Assembly (NCBI RefSeq): GCF_018811945.1
Contig: NZ_JACRVU010000002.1
Span: 62,001-126,000 of the forward strand
Source: Gluconobacter sp. P1C6_b
GTDB lineage: Bacteria; Pseudomonadota; Alphaproteobacteria; Acetobacterales; Acetobacteraceae
Direction of reading: 5' to 3'
DNA: 64,000 bases
Under the pieces are notes generated by a model. It was not told the DNA's origin, made no database searches, and worked only from the letters and a program-made list of their open reading frames with translations. Made by a program: the position numbers and the translations under genes. Shown piece by piece: positions 8,468 to 16,218 of the stretch; the stretch's first letter is position 1, and each line of letters opens with the position of its first letter.

Positions 8468-8952
8468 GTTCCCGTCTTATGGACGTTTCGTCATCTGCCA
8501 CGGCGCATCTCTATCTGCGCGAAGATCGTATCCGTCAGTCCTACGAAGCCATGATGCTGGCCTGGCGGACCCTGAATGCCGATTGCGAGGCGCTTTTGCG
8601 TGAAAAGGGGCTGGGGCCTGCGCATCATCGCATCCTGTTCCTGACGGCCGCCCATCCGGGGATCACGCCCGGCGTTCTGCTGAACAGTCTGGGCATTACC
8701 AAGCAGTCTCTGGGGCGTGCTCTGGGAGATCTGCGGGAGCGCAAACTGCTCATTCAGGAAGAAGACCGTCATGACCGCCGCAAACGGCCCCTGCGGTTGA
8801 CGGCGAGTGGAGAAGCGCTGGAGCGCGAACTCTTTCTCATGATCCGCGAAGTCATGACCCGGGCGTATCGCGAAGCCGGCATGACGGCTGTCGAAGGGTT
8901 CAGGCGTGTTCTGGCGTCTCTTCAGGTTCCGGCGGAAAGTCGTGCACGATGA
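8464..8952 (+). CDS. MarR-family transcriptional regulator (PetP-like)
   Basis: 162 residues with a MarR-type winged helix: GITPGVLLNSLGITKQSLGR as the HTH and a basic wing around EEDRHDRRKRPLRLT. The GTG at 8464 overlaps the def stop; an in-frame ATG at 8479 is the alternative start. Its stop overlaps the start of the following response regulator (ATGA). A MarR protein next to an OmpR-type regulator resembles the petP-petR pair described in Rhodobacter capsulatus; orthology is an inference. Ligand and targets are unknown. Confidence 0.85.
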   Translation: MSSRLMDVSSSATAHLYLREDRIRQSYEAMMLAWRTLNADCEALLREKGLGPAHHRILFLTAAHPGITPGVLLNSLGITKQSLGRALGDLRERKLLIQEEDRHDRRKRPLRLTASGEALERELFLMIREVMTRAYREAGMTAVEGFRRVLASLQVPAESRAR

Positions 8953-9647
8953 GCGATGAACATATCCTGGTGGTCGATGATGATCCGCGTCTGCTGCGTC
9001 TGCTTCAGCGTTACCTGTCGGAAAATGGCTATCGTGTCAGTACGGCGCTCGATGCGCAGACGGCACGGGACGTCCTGCAGCGGATTCAGCCGGATGCTCT
9101 TGTCCTCGATGTGACGATGCCGGGCGAGGACGGCCTGTCCCTGACGAACAGTCTGCGCAGGGACGGTCTGTCGCTGCCGATTCTGCTTCTTACGGCGCGT
9201 GGTGAACCGGCGGACCGGATTGGCGGGCTGGAAGCGGGGGCAGATGACTATCTGGGCAAGCCCTTCGAGCCGCGTGAACTTCTGCTCCGTCTGCGGGCGC
9301 ATCTGCGCAGGATGGTTCCGTCCCTGCCGGCTGTGGATGAGGTTCCCGATGTCCTGCGTCTGGGGGAGCTGGAATTTGACGTCAAACGTGGCCTTCTCAG
9401 CGGACCGCAGGGAGCGGTCCATCTGACGGGTGGTGAGTCCGCGCTTCTTGGGGTGCTGACCCGTCAGCCCGGGACGGTGCTCTCCCGTGAAGCCATCGCC
9501 CGCGCTCTTGAAATGGACGAGATCGGTGAGCGGGCCGTCGATGTGCAGGTCACGCGCCTGCGTCGCCGGATCGAGGCCGATCCCAAGGAGCCGCGTTTCC
9601 TTCATACCGTCCGGGGAAAGGGCTATGTTCTCAAGCCGGGACGCTGA
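8949..9647 (+). CDS. OmpR/PhoB-family response regulator
   Basis: 232 residues. The receiver domain has the acidic pocket VVDDDPR (D10/D11), phospho-acceptor D54 in LVLDVTMPGEDG, the switch threonine in LLTARGE and K104 in LGKPFEP. The C-terminal winged-helix effector domain (about residues 130-232) ends with HTVRGKGYVLKP, typical of the OmpR subfamily. It overlaps the upstream MarR gene by 4 nt and the downstream kinase by about 23 nt, so it is the cognate regulator of that kinase. Target genes are not visible. Confidence 0.93.
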   Translation: MSDEHILVVDDDPRLLRLLQRYLSENGYRVSTALDAQTARDVLQRIQPDALVLDVTMPGEDGLSLTNSLRRDGLSLPILLLTARGEPADRIGGLEAGADDYLGKPFEPRELLLRLRAHLRRMVPSLPAVDEVPDVLRLGELEFDVKRGLLSGPQGAVHLTGGESALLGVLTRQPGTVLSREAIARALEMDEIGERAVDVQVTRLRRRIEADPKEPRFLHTVRGKGYVLKPGR

Positions 9648-11013
9648 TGTGAGGGAGCGGGACGATGCCTGGCAGAAGCTGGACCGCCCGCTGAGGCGTA
9701 TCCTGCCGCGTTCCCTGATGGGACGATCCATGCTGATCGTTCTCATTCCGCTGCTGGTCACGCAGGCCATTGCGCTGGGCCTGTTTTATGGCACCTACCT
9801 GAATGTGGTCTCGCGGCGCCTGTCAGATGGTGTGACGGGTGAGGTCTCACTCGTCATTGCCATGATCGAGCACACCTCTTCAGAGGCCGAGCGGACGCTC
9901 GTTCTTCAGGACGCGTCGTCCCGGACCCAGCTCGGATTTTCATTTCAGCCTGGTGAAACGCTTTCCCGGTATGGCACCAATCACGTCCTCGGCCCGATGG
10001 ATGATGATTTCGCGCGTTCCATCCGGCAGAATCTTGGGCGGCCCTATGATGTGGACTGGTCGGAATCTCCGCAGACCGTCCGGGCATCCATCCAGCTTCC
10101 GCAGGGTGTGATGGTGGTCATGGTGCCGGTGAAGCGTCTGAATATCGGGCCGATCTGGCTGTTTGTCGTCTGGGCCGTCAGCAGTTCCATCGTACTGTTC
10201 CTGATCGCAGGTCTGTTCATGCGCAATCAGGTGCGGGCCATTCGCAGGCTGGGTCATGCGGCCGAACTGTTCGGTATGGGGCGGGACCAGGGACCGATCC
10301 GCCCACAGGGCGCTCGGGAAGTCCGTCAGGCCGCTATTGCCTTCAACCGCATGCAGGCGCGCGTCAATCGTTTCGTGGCTCAGAGGACGGCGGTTCTCGC
10401 CGGAGTGTCGCATGATCTGCGGACGCCTCTGACCCGGCTGCGTTTAACCGTTGCCATGTTTCCGACCTTTGGTCCGATCCGCGCCGAGACCCTGAAGCCG
10501 GATATTGCGGATATGGTTGCGGATATTGAGGACATGGAGCGCCTGATCGGCAGCTATCTGTCATTTGCCCGGGGGGAAGGCGCGGAAGAGCCCGTTCTGA
10601 CCGATCTGAGAGGCATGCTGGATGATGTCGCGGCAGCCACGGTGAGAGCCGGGGGGCAGGTTCTGGGCGTGGAGGGGCGTGAGGGCGTGGAAGCTACGGT
10701 GCGCCCCGATGCTCTGCGGCGTGTGCTGACAAATCTTGCGGAAAATGCCCGCCGTCACGGGGGGGCAATGCGCTTTTCCCTGCGTGAGGGAGAGCGGAAC
10801 GTTGAAATCACGGTTGAGGATAACGGTCCGGGTCTGTCGGCCAGTCGGCGGGCGGCAATTTCGGAGCTTAATGGCACGACGGCCAGCCAGGACGGGAACA
10901 GCGGGCTGGGGCTGACGATCGTGCGGGACATCATTCATGCCCATGGCGGATCGATCCGTCTGGTGGAGAGCCCGCTGGGAGGTCTGGGCGTGGTGCTCAG
11001 CCTCCCGAAATAG
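9625..11013 (+). CDS. EnvZ-type sensor histidine kinase
   Basis: About 462 residues. Order: TM1 (MLIVLIPLLVTQAIALGLFY), periplasmic sensor region, TM2 (IWLFVVWAVSSSIVLFLIAG), HAMP linker, and a HisKA domain with H-box LAGVSHDLRTPLTRLRL (H263). The HATPase domain has N-box LTNLAENARRHGG, G1 VEDNGPGLS and G2 NSGLGLTIVRDI. All catalytic motifs look intact. I favour ATG 9625, preceded by a good GGGGAAAGG; a GTG at 9649 just after the regulator stop is an alternative. It pairs with the upstream response regulator. Confidence 0.92.
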   Translation: MFSSRDADVRERDDAWQKLDRPLRRILPRSLMGRSMLIVLIPLLVTQAIALGLFYGTYLNVVSRRLSDGVTGEVSLVIAMIEHTSSEAERTLVLQDASSRTQLGFSFQPGETLSRYGTNHVLGPMDDDFARSIRQNLGRPYDVDWSESPQTVRASIQLPQGVMVVMVPVKRLNIGPIWLFVVWAVSSSIVLFLIAGLFMRNQVRAIRRLGHAAELFGMGRDQGPIRPQGAREVRQAAIAFNRMQARVNRFVAQRTAVLAGVSHDLRTPLTRLRLTVAMFPTFGPIRAETLKPDIADMVADIEDMERLIGSYLSFARGEGAEEPVLTDLRGMLDDVAAATVRAGGQVLGVEGREGVEATVRPDALRRVLTNLAENARRHGGAMRFSLREGERNVEITVEDNGPGLSASRRAAISELNGTTASQDGNSGLGLTIVRDIIHAHGGSIRLVESPLGGLGVVLSLPK

Positions 11014-11019
11014 TCAGGC

Positions 11020-11592
11020 TCAGGGCAGCGTATTGCCAGCGCCGCCATTCCCGGTGCCCTGACCGCCCATCGGGCCCGTGCTGCCACCGAACTGGCTGCT
11101 CATGCCGCTCATCGGGTTGTAGCGGCCGACATTGCCCAGCAGTTCCTGCAGGATGGACGAGCTGGTGCCCGGTGTCGGGGTCTTCGCGCCCACCATGCCG
11201 ACATACATCGCGTTCTTCTTGTTCAGCGTGTCCATCTTGCGCAGGACGCCGCCGTTATCGAAGTTCAGGACGACGACCTGCTGCTTCTTCACGCTCGGGA
11301 AGGTTAGTGGCGTCGGGGACGTGATCATGGACACGTAGATCCATGTGTTGTCGTCGAAGGTCGCGTGGGCGGTCGGCGATCCCAGCAGATCCAGAACATC
11401 GGTGCGGGTGCTCGTTCCGGGAACGAGCTGCGCGTAGTCGGTCTTTTCGATCAGGGAGCCGCGCGGCTCGGGAATCGGGGAAAAGAACGAGCATCCGCCG
11501 AGCAGCAGCGGGACACATGCCACTCCGGCCTGTGCGAAACGGCGAAGGAGGCGTGTTCTGCTTTGGGGCGTCGGGGAAGATGCGTTATTCAT
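11020..11592 (-). CDS. bamE: Outer membrane assembly lipoprotein BamE (SmpA/OmlA family)
   Basis: 190 residues from ATG 11592. It has a lipoprotein signal peptide ending LLLGGCSFF, where Cys is the lipidation site. The BamE core includes LVPGTSTRTDVLDLLGSPTA and a DNTWIYVSMIT strand, as in the family. It is longer than the enterobacterial protein because of a Gly/Met/Ser/Thr-rich C-terminal tail. It is a small subunit of the beta-barrel assembly machine at the outer membrane. It is divergent from yceD and convergent with the histidine kinase gene (6 bp gap). Confidence 0.88.
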   Translation of the reverse strand: MNNASSPTPQSRTRLLRRFAQAGVACVPLLLGGCSFFSPIPEPRGSLIEKTDYAQLVPGTSTRTDVLDLLGSPTAHATFDDNTWIYVSMITSPTPLTFPSVKKQQVVVLNFDNGGVLRKMDTLNKKNAMYVGMVGAKTPTPGTSSSILQELLGNVGRYNPMSGMSSQFGGSTGPMGGQGTGNGGAGNTLP

Positions 11593-11622
11593 GGATCCGG
11601 AAACTATCCTGTGCAAGAGAAC

Positions 11623-11636
11623 CGCTCAAATGAGCG
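11623..11636. promoter_or_regulatory. Perfect palindrome in the bamE/yceD intergenic region
   Basis: CGCTCA-AA-TGAGCG, two 6-bp arms, midway between the divergent bamE and yceD starts. It could be an operator acting on either gene; no regulator can be assigned. Confidence 0.3.
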
Positions 11637-11699
11637 CGTGCCCGAACGGCGCCTGCATGTCAACGATTTCCCCCATATTCCGGGGGGTGGAGTGCCTGA

Positions 11700-12281
11700 A
11701 TGTCCCATTCACCCGAATTTTCCCGACGCATCCCCTTCAATCGGCTGGGATCGGGACTGGACGAGACGATCGAGGCCTCGCCCGCCGAGCGCAAGGCTCT
11801 CGCCGCCCGGCTCGGAATCCCCGAGATCGAAACTTTGGTCTGCCGGTTCCGCCTGATACCTTCGGAGAACCGGAGCGTTCTGGCGGAAGGGCATCTTTCG
11901 GCGAAGGTTACGCAGATCTGTGTCATTACGTCCGAGCCTTTCGAGGACGTGCTGGCCGAGACCTTCTTCCTGAAGTTCATTCCTGCAGCCGACATGTCGG
12001 AAGACGAATTCGACATCGATTCCATCGATCTGGATGGACCGGACGAGGTTCCGCATGATGGAAAGGCCGTCGATATCGGTGAGGCGGCGGCCGAACAGCT
12101 GGCCCTGATGCTGGACCCGTATCCGCGCAAACCCGGCGCCGGTCTGGAAAATGCAGTTGACGTGGCGCCTGCAGAAGGGGAAGAAGGGGCACATCTGTCT
12201 GGCGAGGGGCCGGATGGTCCGCGCCGGCCCAATCCGTTTTCGGCGCTTTCCGTGCTGAAAAACGGGGACAGGAAAGAATAA
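11700..12281 (+). CDS. yceD: DUF177 family protein YceD
   Basis: 193 residues, acidic. It matches the DUF177/YceD family by its central segment (VLAEGHLSAKVTQICVITSEP, with the pattern in which other members carry CxxC or its remnants) and by the acidic D/E stretch near residue 105. The family is linked to 23S rRNA accumulation and is almost always found just before rpmF, as here. The C-terminal tail (NPFSALSVLK) is the usual ending. Biochemical function is not established. The bacterial core order yceD-rpmF-plsX-fabH follows. Confidence 0.85.
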   Translation: MSHSPEFSRRIPFNRLGSGLDETIEASPAERKALAARLGIPEIETLVCRFRLIPSENRSVLAEGHLSAKVTQICVITSEPFEDVLAETFFLKFIPAADMSEDEFDIDSIDLDGPDEVPHDGKAVDIGEAAAEQLALMLDPYPRKPGAGLENAVDVAPAEGEEGAHLSGEGPDGPRRPNPFSALSVLKNGDRKE

Positions 12282-12435
12282 AAATCCCACGTCTGACTTG
12301 CGGGTTGCCCCGGGCTCTGCTAGAGCCGCCCGCCTGAACTCGACGTAATTACGAGACGACGAACAACAGGGCACCGGATGCCGCGGGGAGCGGAGCAGGG
12401 GTGCCGACACTGAAGCAGAAAGAGGCATAAAAGCC

Positions 12436-12648
12436 ATGGCCGTCCCTAAAAGAAAGACTACGCCGTCCCGTCGTGGCATGCGTCGCAGCCACCAAGCCCT
12501 GGGTGTCGAGGCTCATGCAGAGTGCTCGAACTGTGGCGAGATGAAGCGTCCGCACCACGTTTGCAGCCACTGTGGCCATTATGACGGCCGCGAAGTGGTC
12601 GCTGCTGGAAACAGCGGCAAGGGCCTGAAGACCGCCGTCCGCGCCTGA
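12436..12648 (+). CDS. rpmF: 50S ribosomal protein L32
   Basis: 70 residues, beginning [20 protein letters not shown] as in L32. It keeps both CxxC pairs of a zinc ribbon (CSNC and CSHC), so it is the zinc-binding form. It lies about 155 bp after yceD and 72 bp before plsX. The gap to plsX holds a possible stem (12657-12666 with 12683-12691) without a T-run, which might act as an attenuator between ribosomal and lipid genes. Confidence 0.97.
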   Translation: MAVPKRKTTPSRRGMRRSHQALGVEAHAECSNCGEMKRPHHVCSHCGHYDGREVVAAGNSGKGLKTAVRA

Positions 12649-12720
12649 TCCCTACCTGCGGGTCCGTGGCTTTCAGAGAGCGCGGCCCGCATCTGTGATG
12701 CTGTCCGGGAAACTGTCTCA

Positions 12721-13830
12721 ATGACCAAAGCGCCTGTCACGCCCGAACGTGACATCGCGGCCTCCGGGCCTTACGCCCTCGCCGTCGATGCAATGGGTGG
12801 TGACAGGGCCCCGGATATCGTCCTTGCCGGACTCGATCTGGCCGCCGACCGGCACCCAAAGGCCCGTATTCTCCTGATCGGGGATGAGGCCCTTCTCAGA
12901 CCGGCTCTGGCAAAATATCCAAAAGCTGCCCGTCTGTGTGATATCCGCCATGCTGCGGCAAGTATTTCCATGGACATGAAACCGACTGCCGCGCTCCGTG
13001 TGCGGGGTTCGTCCATGCGCATGGCCATGGAAGCCGTCGCCGCCGGAGAAGCCTGCGGTGTCGTGTCGGCTGGCAACAGCGGCGCCATGCTTGCGCTGGC
13101 CAAGATCATCGTCAAAGCCCTGCCAGGCATTTCCCGTCCGGCCATGATTGCTGTCGAGCCTTCTGCGCGCGGTGATATCGTGATGCTGGATCTCGGGGCG
13201 AACATCGCCTGCGATGCCCGTAACCTGGTCGAATTTGCGATCATGGGTGAAGCCTTTGCACAGGCGGCCCTTGGTCTTCCGTCTCCTACGATTGGTCTTC
13301 TCAATGTCGGCTCGGAAGAACTGAAGGGCGATGACCGTCTACGTCAGGCGTCTGAACGGTTGCGGGCCAGCCCGCTGGCTCCCCAGTTCCACGGCTTTGT
13401 GGAAGGTCATGACATCACGGCCGGGACGACCGATGTGGTGGTGACGGATGGTTTTACGGGGAATGTTGCCCTGAAAACCGGTGAAGGCGCGCTCAAGCTC
13501 GCCTTCAGTCTCCTGCGGCGCGTCTTCGAGACCAATCTTCTGACCCGTCTGGGGTATCTTCTGGTCAAGCCGGGTCTGGAGCGGATGCGGGAATGGATCG
13601 ATCCGCGTCGCTATAACGGCGCCCTGTTTGTCGGCCTGAACGGTATTGTCGTGAAGTCGCATGGTGGTGCCGATGGTGAGAGCTTTGCCGCGGCCGTCGA
13701 TGTTGCCATGGATGCTGTCACGCACCATCTGAACGACAAGATCCGTGCCCGCCTGGAGCAGCTGGGAATGGGGGCTCCTGAGCCTGTCGCTCCCGTCGCT
13801 GCCAAGGCCGCCCCTGAACCTGTGAGCTGA
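12721..13830 (+). CDS. plsX: Phosphate acyltransferase PlsX
   Basis: 369 residues. It converts acyl-ACP to acyl-phosphate for the first step of phospholipid synthesis at the membrane surface. Family motifs: LAVDAMGGDRAPDIVL near residue 20, GVVSAGNSGAML around 103-114 and VTDGFTGNVALK around 241-252. The C-terminal Ala/Pro-rich tail is not part of the core. Only 5 bp separate it from fabH, so both are very likely translated from one message, linking fatty acid initiation with phospholipid synthesis. Confidence 0.97.
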   Translation: MTKAPVTPERDIAASGPYALAVDAMGGDRAPDIVLAGLDLAADRHPKARILLIGDEALLRPALAKYPKAARLCDIRHAAASISMDMKPTAALRVRGSSMRMAMEAVAAGEACGVVSAGNSGAMLALAKIIVKALPGISRPAMIAVEPSARGDIVMLDLGANIACDARNLVEFAIMGEAFAQAALGLPSPTIGLLNVGSEELKGDDRLRQASERLRASPLAPQFHGFVEGHDITAGTTDVVVTDGFTGNVALKTGEGALKLAFSLLRRVFETNLLTRLGYLLVKPGLERMREWIDPRRYNGALFVGLNGIVVKSHGGADGESFAAAVDVAMDAVTHHLNDKIRARLEQLGMGAPEPVAPVAAKAAPEPVS

Positions 13831-13835
13831 AAAAC

Positions 13836-14810
13836 ATGTCCGATCCCATTCGTGTCCGCCTGACGGGTGTCGGGGGCTATCTTCCGCGTGACGTCGTAAC
13901 CAACGACGACCTTGCCCGGAAATTCGGTATCGAGACTTCGGACGAATGGATCAGAACCCGGACCGGCATCGGCCAGAGGCATATCGCCTCCGGTGAAGAG
14001 ACGACGTCCAGCATGGCGGCCGAGGCGGCGCGTCAGGCGCTGGAATATGCTGGCGTGGATGCGTCGCAAGTCGATGCCGTTCTGGTCGCCACGGCAACGC
14101 CGGATCAGGTCTTTCCGGCCGTGGCCGTGCAGGTGCAGGCGCGTCTTGGCATGACTGCAGGGTTTGGCTTTGACATCAGTGCGGCCTGCTCGGGGTTTGT
14201 CTATGCCCTCGCGACGGCAACGGCCCTGATGCAGTCCGGACAGGCCAAAAAGGTCCTGGTGATCGGCAGCGAAGTCTTCTCGCGTCTGCTGGACTGGACT
14301 GACCGCGCCACCTGCGTCCTGTTTGGCGATGGTGCGGGTGCGGTTCTTCTGGAAACCGGGGCCGGGGAAGACGAGGGCGTTCTGTCCACGCATCTGCATT
14401 CGGACGGCCGCACCGGCGATATTCTGTATGTGGACGGTGCGGCGGGCTGTCCGTCCACATCGCAGCATCTGCGGATGCAGGGGCGCGAGGTTTTCCGTCA
14501 TGCCGTCGTCAAGCTTTCGCAGGCTGTCGATGAGGCCCTCGAGGCCAACGGTCTGACCGGGCAGGATATCCAGTGGATGGTCCCCCATCAGGCGAATCTG
14601 CGCATCATTGACGGGATGGCCAAGAAGCTGGCGCTTCCGGCGGACCGGGTGGTCGTGACCGTGGATCGTCATGCCAACACGTCTGCGGCGTCGATTCCGC
14701 TTGCTCTTAACGAAGCCGTTCGGGACGGACGGGTCAGGAAGGGCGACCTGGTGCTGATGGAAGCGCTGGGTGGCGGTCTGACCTGGGGATCCGCCCTCAT
14801 CCGGATGTAA
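13836..14810 (+). CDS. fabH: Beta-ketoacyl-ACP synthase III
   Basis: 324 residues. It condenses acetyl-CoA with malonyl-ACP to start fatty acid synthesis. The catalytic triad is intact: C118 in SAACSGF, H251 in VPHQANLR and N281 in HANTSAAS. The start ATG follows the plsX stop by 5 bp. A weak hairpin (14812-14834) follows the gene, without a clear T-run, so readthrough into ihfA is possible. Confidence 0.97.
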   Translation: MSDPIRVRLTGVGGYLPRDVVTNDDLARKFGIETSDEWIRTRTGIGQRHIASGEETTSSMAAEAARQALEYAGVDASQVDAVLVATATPDQVFPAVAVQVQARLGMTAGFGFDISAACSGFVYALATATALMQSGQAKKVLVIGSEVFSRLLDWTDRATCVLFGDGAGAVLLETGAGEDEGVLSTHLHSDGRTGDILYVDGAAGCPSTSQHLRMQGREVFRHAVVKLSQAVDEALEANGLTGQDIQWMVPHQANLRIIDGMAKKLALPADRVVVTVDRHANTSAASIPLALNEAVRDGRVRKGDLVLMEALGGGLTWGSALIRM

Positions 14811-14884
14811 GCCTGTGCCCTGACAACGGGCAGGTTAATGATTGATTCCTTTGACTGTTCTGAACGTCATGATACGCAAGTGAC

Positions 14885-15211
14885 ATGAGCACAGTCACGC
14901 GCGCGAATCTTGTCGAGCATCTCTATAGTCGTGTCGGTCTTTCCCGGCATGACTCCTCCATGATTCTTGAAAGCCTGCTGGGTGTGATCTCAGATCGCCT
15001 TGAAGCAGGCGAATCCGTGAAACTGAGCGGATTCGGAACATTCTCTGTCCGTCAGAAGGGCGAGCGTATCGGCCGCAATCCCAAGACGGGTGTGGAAGTT
15101 CCCATCCTGCCGCGGGCCGTGCTGGTGTTCAGACCTTCCCAACTGCTGAGGGACCGCATGAACGGTTCCGAGAATGGCGCAGCGGACGAGGCTTCCTCCC
15201 ATGACAGATAA
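14885..15211 (+). CDS. ihfA: Integration host factor subunit alpha
   Basis: 108 residues of the HU/IHF family. The sequence begins TVTRANLVEHLYSRVGLSRH and carries the DNA-intercalating beta-arm around GRNPKTGVEVPI. IHF-alpha identity rests on this motif and on the position between fabH and a MerR-type gene, common in alphaproteobacteria. It pairs with IHF-beta to bend DNA. Its 3' end overlaps the MerR-type gene by 11 nt. Confidence 0.9.
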   Translation: MSTVTRANLVEHLYSRVGLSRHDSSMILESLLGVISDRLEAGESVKLSGFGTFSVRQKGERIGRNPKTGVEVPILPRAVLVFRPSQLLRDRMNGSENGAADEASSHDR

Positions 15212-16058
15212 TTCCACATCCCAGGCCGTCATGGTGTCGCCGAACGATGATTTTGCTTCCGCTCCAGAGAAGGTCAGGAAGGCGCCTGAGGCGTACCGCA
15301 CCATCAGCGAAGTCGCCGAAGAGCTGCATATTCCCCAGCACCGTCTGCGGTCCTGGGAAACCATCTATCCGGGCGTAAAGCCTTTCCGCGGGGAAAGTGG
15401 TCGCCGCTATTACAGTCCCGAGCATATCGAGACGCTACGGCTGATTTCGGATCTGCTTTATGTGCAGGGCTACAAGGGGCAGGGGGTTCTGCGGGTTCTG
15501 AGAGAGCGCCGTGCCGAGAAGGCGCGTGCGGCCCAGAAGGCTGTTCCGGAGACTGCGCCTGAAACGGTTCCGGAGGTTTCGGCAGTATCTGCGGAAGCGG
15601 TTCATGTTCCGCTCGTCATGGTTGAGGCGACTGAAGAAAATCCTGCACCTGTTGTGGACGCAACGCCGGTGACCGAACCTGTTGAGAATGAAGACAGGCC
15701 GGTGACGCTGACAGAAGCGAGCGTCGATGACATCGTTTTTCCGGAAGTTCCCGCTGCGGCCCATGAGGTCGTTGTGACTGAAACGGTTGACAGCACGGCG
15801 GAAAATGAGAGCCCCGAAGCCGAAGCCGAAGCCGAAGCCGAAGCCGAAGCCGAAGCCGAAGCCGAAGCCGAAGCCGAAGCCGAAGCCGAAGCCGAAGCCG
15901 AAGCGCCCGATTCTGCTCTGCTCGTGACCCTGCGTGATGAAAACGAACTTCTTTTCAATACGCTGGAAAAGACCGAGGCTGAAAACAGCCTGCTGCGTTC
16001 GGAACTGCGCGAAATTCTCGAAGAGCTTCGCAATTTGCGAAATCTTCTGCCCGTCTAG
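15201..16058 (+). CDS. MerR-family regulator with Glu-Ala repeat linker and C-terminal coiled coil
   Basis: About 285 residues from ATG 15201. An N-terminal MerR-type HTH (YRTISEVAEELHIPQHRLRS, then WETIYPGVKPFRGESGRRYY) covers roughly residues 30-100. A long acidic, low-complexity region includes 15 consecutive Glu-Ala pairs (residues 206-235). It ends in a Leu/Glu heptad segment (about 243-285) that looks like a coiled coil. No metal-binding cysteines are present, so it is not a classical metal sensor. It overlaps ihfA. The ligand is unknown. Confidence 0.88.
   Translation: MTDNSTSQAVMVSPNDDFASAPEKVRKAPEAYRTISEVAEELHIPQHRLRSWETIYPGVKPFRGESGRRYYSPEHIETLRLISDLLYVQGYKGQGVLRVLRERRAEKARAAQKAVPETAPETVPEVSAVSAEAVHVPLVMVEATEENPAPVVDATPVTEPVENEDRPVTLTEASVDDIVFPEVPAAAHEVVVTETVDSTAENESPEAEAEAEAEAEAEAEAEAEAEAEAEAEAEAPDSALLVTLRDENELLFNTLEKTEAENSLLRSELREILEELRNLRNLLPV
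15816..15905 (+). repeat. Hexanucleotide tandem repeat, 15 units of GAAGCC
   Basis: Fourteen exact GAAGCC units followed by one GAAGCG, 90 bp in total, in frame inside the MerR-type gene and encoding (Glu-Ala)15. Because the unit is six bases, changes in copy number would not shift the frame but would lengthen or shorten the linker. The near-perfect identity at codon level suggests recent slippage. Confidence 0.98.
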
Positions 16059-16118
16059 TCATAATGCCCCATTGCGGTGACGGCGGGACACTGCTAAACC
16101 ACCGCCACCGCAGGACGA

Positions 16119-16195
16119 CGGGCAGTAGCGCAGCCTGGTAGCGCACCAGTCTGGGGGACTGGGGGTCGTGGGTTCGAATCCCGCCTGCCCGACCA
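16119..16195 (+). tRNA. tRNA-Pro (anticodon GGG)
   Basis: 77 nt cloverleaf. The acceptor CGGGCAG pairs with CTGCCCG, the anticodon arm CCAGT/ACTGG encloses loop CTGGGGG with anticodon GGG, and the T-arm has GTTCGAAT. The CCA end is encoded (16193-16195). It lies between the MerR-type gene and the convergent AI-2E-type permease gene. Confidence 0.96.
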
Positions 16196-16218
16196 GTCCT
16201 GCGGTAATTTCCCTTTCT

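Noticed and set aside
14812-14834. Terminator after fabH
   Set aside because: The stem is short with a bulge and there is no T-run; left as a weak hairpin only.
15816-15905. Tandem repeat considered as a CRISPR or intergenic satellite
   Set aside because: Units are 6 bp without spacers, and the repeat lies in frame inside a clear gene.
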